From NCBI GenBank assembly GCA_036346225.1, contig JARFIW010001452.1, positions 1,550,001 to 1,614,000 of the forward strand: a stretch of DNA of 64,000 bases. The letters are read 5' to 3'. The notes under the pieces were generated by a model. It was not told where the DNA came from, made no database searches, and worked only from the letters and a program-made list of their open reading frames with translations. Shown in pieces: positions 55,192-64,000 of the stretch (position 1 is its first letter; the number at the start of each line of letters is the position of its first letter). This DNA is from Platerodrilus igneus. Taxonomy: Eukaryota; Arthropoda; Insecta; Coleoptera; Lycidae. The position numbers were made by a program, and so were the translations under genes.

Positions 55192-55524
55192 TCAATTTGA
55201 GCAGTTGTTAATTGTTTGATTCTTGCGGGGCTTCCTCCATCGCACGTAAAAATCTCCTCGAAACTTGCGAGTATTTTTAAAAAGTTGGCTTACTAAATAG
55301 CCAACATTGGTTTTGCAGTCTATTTGTACGCAACTATCAGATTTGAGATCTGATTTTAAAATAAAAAGTGGTACAAGTATTTGTGCACGCAATTCATAAA
55401 CGTATGCTTTAGTGCCCTTATCTATTATGTGAATACCCATTTTATATATCTTAATATTGTTTTCGTTATTATATGTATTTCTTATCTGCAATAAAACATA
55501 ACACTTATTAGGAATATTTTTCAT
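55192..55524 (-). CDS. Unrecognised 110-codon frame
   Basis: Starts at an ATG (55524) and ends at 55192. Contains MGIHIIDKGTKAYVYELRAQ, then LVPLFILKSD, and VQIDCKTNVGYLVSQLFKNT, with a Lys/Arg/Asn-rich tail. No hydrophobic segment long enough for a membrane span and no motif I recognise. The neat composition and mixed codon use make it slightly more gene-like than the other short frames nearby. Possibly an exon or a relic of an unidentified element; function unknown. Confidence 0.2.
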   Translation of the reverse strand: MKNIPNKCYVLLQIRNTYNNENNIKIYKMGIHIIDKGTKAYVYELRAQILVPLFILKSDLKSDSCVQIDCKTNVGYLVSQLFKNTRKFRGDFYVRWRKPRKNQTINNCSN

Positions 55525-56159
55525 TTCAAGATAGATTATGTATAATTATATATAATTACATTCAAAATAAATTTATATGGTTCATATTAATGTACAGATA
55601 TACAAAGTGTTTGATTCGCATGTTTTCTTGTGTGTAGATAGAACTACACATCCAATTGAAGGAAAATGTCCCCTGCCATTTTACAATCACATACATTTTT
55701 GATATATTAATTATTAAAAATTGGTGAGTAATTAATTGCGCGTGATGCAGTGAAACGAACTCTTTAAACTCGTTCAAAATAGAATATCATCTGATATATG
55801 AATTAATTAACAATCTGTTGGTAACAGCTAACAGCGTGTAATGTTCGATATTGAAATAGTGTATTATAATGTTATTCAGTATTATCATCTACCATTGTTA
55901 AAAAATTGTCAGTTGATTCAAACATCTTAAATGAGATTTTATTTTGAATGAAGCTAAAGAGCTCTTCCTACTGCAACACGCATACTGGTTTTCCAATTAT
56001 CTGTAATTAATATGTCTAAAAAAATTCATGTGTTTGTAACAATTTTATTTTCAATAATAATTATTTGCATATAATTTCGAAAATAATGCGCTAAGCGTGC
56101 ATCGTTCCTTAGTAATCTAATTACATTCAGATATCTGTGTCGCATAAAACTATTTGCAA
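55525..56159. other. AT-rich spacer
   Basis: No supported feature. Confidence 0.35.
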
Positions 56160-57720
56160 GCACATCTCTGTTTGATTGTTTCGTGTCCCCCGCCCCTAAC
56201 GGCACGACCGCTCGGCCCTGGTTACAAGATAGTCGGCCACGGGCGATAGTTTTGTCAACATGTACTCCTGGCTAGAGGCCGGCAATCTTCGAATCCATTA
56301 TCAATGGTGAAAATATCTTCGAATAACGGTTGGTAAAGTATATATTATACAAACTTATGTAATTAGAGGTAATTTAGCGCGCCAATTTATAATACAATTT
56401 AGAAGACAATTTAGAAGACAATTTAGAAGACAATTTAGAAAACAATTTAGAAGACAACTTAGAATACAATTTAGATTACAACTTAGGATGGGACAAATTA
56501 GAATTCAACCTTGAGAACACGACTACTATAAAATATAATGCGACAAAATGTGATTCGACACGTGGAACGCAACAAATATAACTCGACAAGAATAATTGAT
56601 TTAAACTTTGCCTATCAAGAAATTTGTCTAGAAAGGAATTATAGATGTTAATTTAGATGGAGTCGTTTCAAATTGCAAACGCTGTTATCTTTGCTTGAAG
56701 AACGGGGATCCCGTCTTGCCTTGTTGTGAGGCGAATATTGCAGTTTTGGTTCGTAATTAGCTATAAGAATTTTTTTTTTTTGCATGTGTTTCAAAACTCG
56801 GAACACATCAACTTGCTTTTATGTTTAGTACACGTAAATTGTAAAAGTTTCATCTGATTGTTGAGCTGGTTTTACAAGCTGTAAAACAAAATTTTGTTGA
56901 ATTAGCGTTCTAAAAAAACATACTTTGTTCCATGTGAACCGTCAATAAGTTCAATAGGTGTTTTCGACGTCATATTTTTCTACTTTGTACAGCTGACAGA
57001 TGTTGCCTTAAAAGCAAATGCTTTGAGCAGCTGTAATGCTATTTAAATAAACATGTCTATTTTTGTGATCAACTTTATCTACACTTAAATTATTATACGT
57101 AATTTTGAAAGCTTAAATTCTGATATTGTTAGGAGCTAATAAATTGTTATCTACCTGAAAAGATCTGCCCAGGTTAGAATTTAATTTACTGTGTTATGCT
57201 TGTTAACCATTATTTCTTTAATTTGTACAACAAGTTCATGTTTCAAGTAAAGTTGCTTGATTAATAATAATGAATGACAAAAAAAGGAAAGTTAAAAGTT
57301 TAATCTTGATGTAGTTGATGATGAAAATTTCTTTGTTACAAGTTACAATATTTTAAAAAAGTTTCTTTAGTAAACAATTAGTTCAAAATTGAAGACTTTT
57401 ATTTTGATCAAGTGCGATCAAATCTAATTACATACAGCTATAACCTTTCTGAGTAATAAATTGATGCCAATATTATATTGGAAATATTTTTTTATTATTT
57501 CTTTATATATTTTTGTAGGACACAAATGGTGTTCCAATTTTTTATTTATTTAACCATTACAATTTCTTACAGGAGCTGCGTCTTATTTTGTTAAGACATG
57601 TTTTTGTTAACGAAGGCGATCATTTTTTCTTTGGGTCTCCACGTCCGCCCTTAGAACTGTGCTTTGCAATTACCGTAATTATCTCAGAACATGGTGGCGC
57701 CTATTTGATTTAGCTTAACT
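56160..57720. repeat. Diverged paralogue of 8880-10390, non-coding
   Basis: Collinear anchors are given at 8880-10390. This copy opens with a GC-rich stretch (CCCCTAACGGCACGACC near 56192) unlike its surroundings. Confidence 0.4.
56395..56486. repeat. 12-bp minisatellite, about seven units
   Basis: Unit GAAGACAATTTA, the first three nearly perfect, later ones with one or two changes (GAATACAATTTA, GATTACAACTTA). Being a multiple of three it stays open as an EDNL peptide repeat, but with no start codon. Confidence 0.95.
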
Positions 57721-57868
57721 TTGGTTTGCAAACAGAATTCGACCCCCCCCCCATCACTTCTCATTGCTCTACCTAGGAATAGACCCCTAGCTTTGTCGGA
57801 AGATTTTTGGAAAAATACGTTTCACTGGCGTTCACAACGTGGTCCTTTCAGTAAGAACAAAAATTACG

Positions 57869-58351
57869 TCGGCTCTGCAAAATACCTACATGCATCCATC
57901 TCGACGAGCAGTATCTGACGCCTTTGCAACATGTTTTTCAATACTTTGCGACGAGCAACAAATTCGTATATTATATTTTCTGAAACTACGTTTTATTACG
58001 AACATTTGGAGCCTACGCGTGTCCGAGCAACAAATTATTTGATGGAGTTAATCCTTACGTTATTGCGTGAAAGGTACCCTCAATATTTTAAATTTTTTTT
58101 TCATTAATTCACTTTTTTTCGCTAATGTTTTTTCATAATCTGAGAGCACATAAAAAGTACATAATTCTGACCTATTCGTTTCTTCGATTACGGCACTGGA
58201 ATTGTAGTTTTCAACGCGGCTGTGCTTGTCTTAAGCTGGCACAGCCATATGGGAAAAAATATATACAGTGTTGTAATCGAGGAAATTATTACGCCGAAAT
58301 TATGTACTATTTATGTGTTCTTAATTTGTGCAAAAACATTTCTTAATTGTT
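57869..58351 (+). repeat. ~480-bp tandem duplication, unit 1
   Basis: Shares with unit 2 TCGGCTCTGCAAAATAC, ATACTTTGCGACGAGCAACA and TCTGACCTATTCGTTTCTTC. Ends near a GGCTGTGC/GCACAGCC hairpin at 58218-58246. Confidence 0.9.
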
Positions 58352-58740
58352 CATCGGCTCTGCAAAATACCGACGTGCATCCATCTCGGCACGCAGTTCC
58401 TGACACCTTTGCGGCCGTTTTTCAATACTTTGCGACGAGCAACAAATTCGTATCTGTATATTTTCTGAAACTACGTCTTATTATGAACATTTTGAGCCCA
58501 CACGTGTCCGAGCAAGAAATTATTTGACGGAGTTATTCCTTAAGTTATTGCGTAAAAGGTACTCTCAATATTCTGAAATATTTTTATTAATCCACTTTAT
58601 TTTTCCTAATAATTTTTCATAATCTGACAGCACATAAAAAGCACATAATTCTGACCTATTCGTTTCTTCGATTACGGCACTCAAATTGTATTTTTCAATA
58701 TGGCTGTGCTAACTTTAATCTTAAGTTTGCACAGCCATTG
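58352..58740 (+). repeat. ~480-bp tandem duplication, unit 2
   Basis: Roughly 85-90% identical to unit 1. The matching hairpin at 58702-58736 keeps both stem strands exactly while the loop differs in length and sequence. Confidence 0.9.
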
Positions 58741-61080
58741 TTTTTAACGAAACGGCTGGAGCAACAAAATCGGGAATAGAGCTACAAATTAGCAACAAAT
58801 GAGCAGAAAATTCCTGTACTGATCGCATTCGATTGTGCTGAAGTGGCTGTGTCAGCTTAATACGCGTGATTTATCTGAATGTCCCGTAGTTGGTTAGAAT
58901 GATGCAGAATTAATTTTTTAATAAAATTGTTAGAATTTCATTACCTTTTAACTTTAAATGGTTTTTATTGTTATTAGGATATGATTAGTTATGCCATACA
59001 TGCAGCAAAATTTTAATATTTGACTTATTTTTGCTGCATTCGATGTAGCCAGTCAGCCCACTTCTTCCTATTCAATGGGAAGTTATTCTTGTTTGAACAT
59101 AAAATCAACGAGCTTTTTTAGTAGTTTGCTTTAGCAATTATCAGGACACAAAATTTAAAGGGTGTTAATTTTTAGTAATGTAACGATTATTATCACAAAA
59201 CAGCCTATCTTGTTACCTATAAGTTAACGTTAGTTACAACAATACCACAAACAATAAATCTTAGAAACTTGTACACACCGTAGAAAGGAGTACAAATTTA
59301 TGGGGCGGTACATGCTCAGGTTATCTGCACGATAAATCCAGTTTAGTGTTATGAAACTTGACAGTTTATCATAATTGATGTGTAGCAAGGGCTAAGGGTA
59401 GTGCTTTATATAACGAGTTTATCTAAACTTAAGACAGATTGATGACAAGATTGTTCATCTATAAAAACCGTTTTCTCACAGAAGCGTTTGTGGACAAACT
59501 TTGGCCGTAGTTACTGTCCTGTCTGAATGTATTTTGTAATGATTAAAATCATCCGAGTTGGCTTATGTTTTAATTTATATAAAACAGACGACTCCTTGTT
59601 CTACGTCTACATCTATGATATATAAATGCGTCCGTGTCGTAAATTACATGTATTTATCTTGAAGTGCTGTTTCTAATTTTGGAACGTGATGGTGGTTAAG
59701 AGGCACAGATATTTTGGAGGAAACCACGGCAAGCAATAGCGTTACACTATTTGGATCGTGCCTTAATGATTAAAATAGAGCGTTTGAACGTTTGCAGATG
59801 TTTTTACATTTCGTATAAGACAGATACAAATTAGAACAACACCCTCTTTTTTCGTTTAGCATGCTTGCCTACTGTATCACATTGTTGAAATTGCTACATG
59901 TAATATCCGGCAACGTTTAAAAAATTGGTGAAAATAACATTTTCTCTAATATGAAGAGAGTGCAATACTGAAATTTATCTAGATAGAAATACTGACAATA
60001 TTTTGTTACCGAACATTAAAAATTCGTCGACAAAGCGATTATAATTAAATAAAGTAAAAATCATCTTGCAATTTTTTACAATATGTATACTAGTGGTTCC
60101 TAACCAGTGGGAAGCGACTTACAAGAAGGTCGTTTTGTTATTTAAAGGGGCGCCGGTTTTAAAAACCAAAATTAAAATAAAAATTTAAAGGTAGGTAATA
60201 AAATGTTAATAATTTAAATAATTCATTTATGCTTGCAATTTGGATTGTTAACTTTTATTAATTACGTCATAGAGAATCCACATTGTGTTTTATGCAATCC
60301 TGTTCTTAGTACTGAATGTGAGACCCCTCAAAGCCCAAACTTCACTTAGAAACGAAGCACTTCGAACACACTACGAGAGATTTAGGCTTGTTAAACTACA
60401 CGGGACAGCCTGGAAAAAACAAAAGTTGGTTTCTAATGTAACGTTTTAAGAACAAGCTCAAGCTGTAGTTCGGGCACCATATAAAATTGCGCTGAAAGTT
60501 GAAAAGACTAAAACAAAAACCCATACAATTGAAAAAACCCTTACAAAATAGGGTTCGGAGCAACATATAAAAATAAAATTACTCGACTTTTTCATGTTTT
60601 CCCTGACCTTTTCATCTAAATTCCACGCTTATATTATCTAATTATAGAAAAATAAGTTTCCCGAACGGACACGCACCTTGACAAAGTTCTAGAATACTTG
60701 AACGGATAGCATGGCAAGCGTGTTTCAACAAGCTAAAGAGCCGAACTATAGGTTTAACCAAATTAGTGGGGTTTTTAGTGAGGAACCACACTACGACAGG
60801 TCTCCGAAAGAGAACAGCAGCTGTTTCGGTTCTTAGAATGGTAGTTACTATAAGGATCGGTATAGTACTCTAAAGCACACTACTGCGATGTGGAAGGCAA
60901 CGGCAAACCACCACATTACCTCTCAAGTATACGGTGTACTAAAATTGTTTTTAAAATGATGCATCTCCAGTATAAACGATTCTGGAATTAAAATAGTCCT
61001 CCATTCGGATCTTCAGGAGGGAACTACTTTGGAAAATGTGGTCGGCAAGTTTAAAAAAAAATACGGGAACATTTTGCGAG
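58741..61080. other. Spacer, mostly unrecognised
   Basis: Largely AT-rich. 60290-61000 is less AT-rich and may be the upstream part of the LINE fragment that follows (60876-60920 resembles coding sequence in short stretches), but no motif can be assigned. Confidence 0.3.
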
Positions 61081-61084
61081 TCGG

Positions 61085-61690
61085 GATGTCAGAAGCATGA
61101 AGCAAGGAGCTAATTTGAAAATTGAAATGGATCGAATAGTAGAGATTAGAGAAGTTCGGTGGCCAGGGCGGACTATTTTTGAAGCGGAGACTAATTTATA
61201 CAGAATTAGAGGAAGGATATTCAGGTATAGGGATAGTTATAAGGAAATAGATAAAACACTGTGTAGAAAACTACTTACAAAGGAACGAAAAAGTACTCAT
61301 GCTTAAATTAGAACCTAAATCGTTAAATATTGTACTAATATACAAGTACACATACCCATCTATAAAAACAGTAAGCAAGTGGTAGAAGCAATCCACAAAG
61401 ATATCGACAACATACTAATATTTCTAAAATGACCTGAAAATATACTAATTACGAGAGATTTTAGAGCAGTGGCTGGTGAGGATAGGAAAAGAGCTTTAGT
61501 AGGTTTATTTGGGTTAGGCACCAGGAGAAATACGCTGGTAGAATTTTTTGACAAACACCATTCATGATGCATCACAAACATATTATTTCAACATCATCCT
61601 AAAAGACGATATGGGTGGTTCTTCACTAATTGGAAAATCGATGTCCCAGGCAAATTTTATATATTTGGAGTTATTATTATCGAGTTCTGA
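61085..61690 (+). pseudogene. RTE-like LINE endonuclease relic
   Basis: Plus strand. NVRSMKQGANLKIEMDRIVE then VRWPGRTIFEAET (61080-61190) match the WNVRTL...ELRWPG...F start of RTE/craniofacial-type APE endonucleases. The centre is LITRDFRAVAGEDRKRALVG and LFGLGTRRNTLVEFFDKHHS (61445-61565), corresponding to ITGDFNA.VG...FGLG.RN..G..LVEF. The end is TNILFQHHPKRRYGWF (about 61575-61625). The GDFNA Asp/Asn box reads RDFRA, so catalytic residues are changed. Frameshift near 61310 and a stop near 61568. The RT does not follow. Confidence 0.7.
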
Positions 61691-61793
61691 ATATCAATAA
61701 TGATAATACATTACCTATTCTTGACACACCATAGCACATGTAACTACATAATTTTTTAATATTCGATTAAACTCCTTTTAAACATACTAAAAC

Positions 61794-62385
61794 ACAGTCC
61801 CCTGTAGTGTCCCATTCTCAGAACGACAAGTTTTATGACAAATATTTATTTTCAGTATTAAAGTTACTAAATTAAAATATTCATAAGTAAAACTAGAATA
61901 CAGTAAACATGTTTATAAATCACAACCATAGTTTTAAGTTGATTTTTGATATAAAAAATTAATACTGAAATGTTGTCTTTAAAATTTGAGAACAGTCACC
62001 TGGTTCAATTTAAAAATAGGACTAAACTCGATACACCCAGAGGTGGAGCCGTTGATATTGTTAAACAGAACGCAAATGGTATGAAGTTTGCTCAGATGCA
62101 GCGTTAACCTGACAAAAGCCATTTTGTTCAGTGTCGACCACGCATTTGCTGCTGAACCACGTGCATGGACTGCTTGATTTAACAGTCCACTGGTAAGTAG
62201 ATTTTATATTGTTTTATGTGAATAAATTACCATAACTTCATAATTCATGTAAGGTATTAGCATGTGTGACTCTTAATTCTATAAAATACTTCAAACAATT
62301 TTATGCTAGGGAATTTATTTACTAAAAATAACAGTCCCCTGGGCCCAGGTCGCTGTCATTTTATGACACAGGGGACTGTTTTATC
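61794..62385. repeat. CAGTCCCCTG repeat motifs upstream of the broken gene
   Basis: CAGTCCCCTG occurs at about 61797 and 62331, each followed within 50 bp by TTTTATGACA. At 62329-62373 AACAGTCCCCTG and CAGGGGACTGTT form a perfect 12-bp inverted repeat. GGGCCTGTTTTAT follows. These may be terminal or subterminal repeats of a DNA element that carries the next gene. Confidence 0.5.
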
Positions 62386-62482
62386 CTTCAAGGGCCTGTT
62401 TTATTTCTAGCACTGTTCCTTAACAATTATTTTCTGGCTTCTGGGACTGACAATATGTTTCATCTGTAGGTAATGCTCTGTA

Positions 62483-63851
62483 ATGCCACCAAAAAAGAAG
62501 ACTACAAAAAAAGATATATTAGAACAGAAACGAATTGCTAAACGATTGAGGTATGAACGACTTAAAAATGGTCCTGAAAAAAAAAGAGGCAATGAAAGAA
62601 AAGGAGCGCCGGAAATACCAAATCAAGAAAGAAAAAGCTTGCAAAGAAAACTTGGAGGAAACATTGTACTGCCTATCGTGCAAAGAAAAAGGCTTTGAAG
62701 GAGTTACAAATAATTTTATTCGAGAAAATACGCCAGATTCGAGGTGTCTGTCTCAGTCTCTCCAGCGCTTCCAAGGTCTCCAATGAATGCATTAACCAGT
62801 ACAAGAAAGAGACGTGCTAAAAAGATACGCGAAAGGATTATCAGGAAAATTGTAAGATTGATCAATAAAAAAGGAAACTCGAAAGTATAGAAAAAGTTTG
62901 CAACGGTTAGAAGAAACTACTAATATAAAGAGTATTGTCGATACACCAAACACAAAGCTGCAAAACTTGTGTGATACTCCAGAGACTCGAAAGGACGTTG
63001 TTAAAAAGGTCCTATTTGGAGAAGTGATGAATGAACAATTGAAAGAGAATTATGCCAAGTTACAAACTTTTAAGGAAAAATAAATTTTTGCGAAAGTTGT
63101 ATCTGGTAAATTAGTAGATAAATACAAGCTGTGGAGAGGCGAAAAAGTGCTATAACTTACAAAAGAATGCAAAAGTCTGCATGTCAGTTAACTTTAGTAC
63201 CTACTACACAGACGCGTCGATATAGAATTTTAGATAAACGGGTCGGTATAATGCGAAAGTTTTATTAAAACGATGACAACAGCAAGATATGTGCAGGAAA
63301 ACGGACTGTGTAACCAGAAAAAAGTGAAAAGACAAAAAAGATACATGTTAGATTCAATCGCCAACTTACACAAGAAATTTAAAACTGAAAACTTCAAAAT
63401 CAGTTGCCAGGCATTCTGTCGTTTACGTCCTTTTTGGGTGGTTATACCAAAAGTAAATCAACGAGATACCTGCCTCTGCATAAAACATGCTAATATCTAT
63501 TTGAAACTGTCTACATTGCACAGTCAAAAAATGTTGCCTTACAATAGTCACATTAAGCTACTAGAAAACATATGTTGCAATCGCTATGATGAGCAGTGTT
63601 TGACAAGGAAGTGCCAACGCTGCGTCGGCAAAAATCCACATTACAAAAGGTTTAATGATAGTAGGCCAATAATATTTGGCAAATGAGTAACTAATAAAAT
63701 ATCTTAAAAGACTCTCATTGTTAGTCCGCGACAACTGACAGAAGATCTGCAAAAGGACTTGGATACTTATCTTCTTCACGAACGAAATATAAGTCATCAA
63801 TACAAGACTATCAAAAACTTAAAAGAAAATCTCAGTGATGAAGAAGTTATA
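62483..63851 (+). pseudogene. Broken gene of a multicopy insect hypothetical-protein family
   Basis: Starts MPPKKKTTKKDILEQKRIAK, a basic coiled-coil-like N terminus, continuing in a second frame (MVLKKKEAMKEKERRKYQIK). It then has IKSIVDTPNTKLQNLCDTPE, LFGEVMNEQLKENYAKLQTF and, after frameshifts near 63085 and 63290, KRQKRYMLDSIANLHKKFK, ISCQAFCRLRPFWVVIPKVN, QRDTCLCIKHANIYLKLSTL and a Cys-rich stretch. After a stop at 63684, coding continues with LTEDLQKDLDTYLLHERNIS and ENLSDEEVI, where an IS630-like element interrupts it. From memory, similar lysine-rich proteins with a CFCRLRPFWVV-type block occur in many copies in arthropod genomes, which suggests a transposon-borne gene. Its function is unknown to me. 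At least four disruptions. Confidence 0.6.
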
Positions 63852-64000
63852 AAGGGTGTCCCAAAATTTACGCAAGATTTGAATTTGCTGCCATTTGTGC
63901 AGTAAACTGTTGGCAACCCTAAAAAATAAACAGTTTAACAGCTGACAGTCTAGGGTTAGTAAAAATGGAGAGTTACACGACAGAACAACGTGTTTTCATT
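63852..64000 (+). mobile_element. 5' end of an IS630-like Tc1/mariner transposon
   Basis: Begins AAGGGTGTCCCAAAATTTAC after TATA, the terminus type of insect IS630-like elements. It contains the start of a transposase frame 113 bp in, then leaves the window. It interrupts the gene at 62483-63851. Confidence 0.75.
63965..64000 (+). CDS. IS630-like transposase, first 12 codons (runs off the window)
   Basis: ATG at 63965 opens MESYTTEQRVFI, matching the M..YT.EQR.FI start common in insect IS630-like transposases. The 12 visible codons are intact. This is the only transposase start in the window with a matching terminal repeat right upstream, so this copy may be young. Confidence 0.65.
   Translation, partial: MESYTTEQRVFI

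Overview
This window is intergenic, transposon-packed, strongly AT-rich nuclear DNA from an animal, almost certainly an insect. The evidence is the mix of mobile elements: mariner and IS630-like Tc1/mariner elements, R1-clade and Jockey/I-like LINEs, Ty3/gypsy LTR elements, many Penelope-like elements (PLEs) and tRNA-derived SINEs. I cannot name the species. I found no convincing intact host gene. Nearly every reading frame is a mobile-element relic or is produced by (TA)n repeats.

Layout. 1-2545: Ty3/gypsy gag-pol remnant (+). 3483-4629: decayed mariner (-). 5590-6410: IS630-like transposase relic (+). 6.4-13.7 kb: non-coding, with old diverged repeats. 13.8-16.3 kb: internally deleted Ty3/gypsy element between two LTRs, with a SINE and an unrecognised 77-codon frame inside. 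19.3-24.6 kb: PLE cluster of two families (A and B), one present as a head-to-head inversion. 26.4-33.1 kb: three LINE relics, the last an R1-clade reverse transcriptase split by an 815-bp solo LTR. 33.1-43.2 kb: PLE families C, D, E and one more, nearly all bounded by (TA)n tracts and repeatedly carrying inverted terminal copies, including a ~2.1-kb near-perfect palindrome, intercalated with two copies of R1 endonuclease sequence. 43.2-52.8 kb: a satellite array (~137-bp unit) bracketed by 21-bp inverted ends next to (TA)n and interrupted by a long-TIR DNA transposon (itself hosting a hAT-like element and a SINE piece) and by a 2.4-kb foldback element of ~157-bp modules. 52.8-61 kb: mostly non-coding, with several repeat types. 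61.1-61.7 kb: RTE-like endonuclease relic. 62.5-63.85 kb: broken gene of an insect multicopy family, cut at its right by the 5' end of an IS630-like transposon running off the window.

The most interesting signal is in the PLE ends. Five distinct PLE families each carry a three-stem motif matching the hammerhead ribozyme layout. Stem II and the palindromic stem III change in a compensatory way between families. The bases aligned with the C3-G8 core pair are replaced by U-A or A-U. Together with the (TA)n boundaries and the inverted arrangement of terminal copies, this suggests PLE copies that are 5'-truncated, inverted at one end, and targeted to or stabilised within TA microsatellites. All alignments were made by eye.
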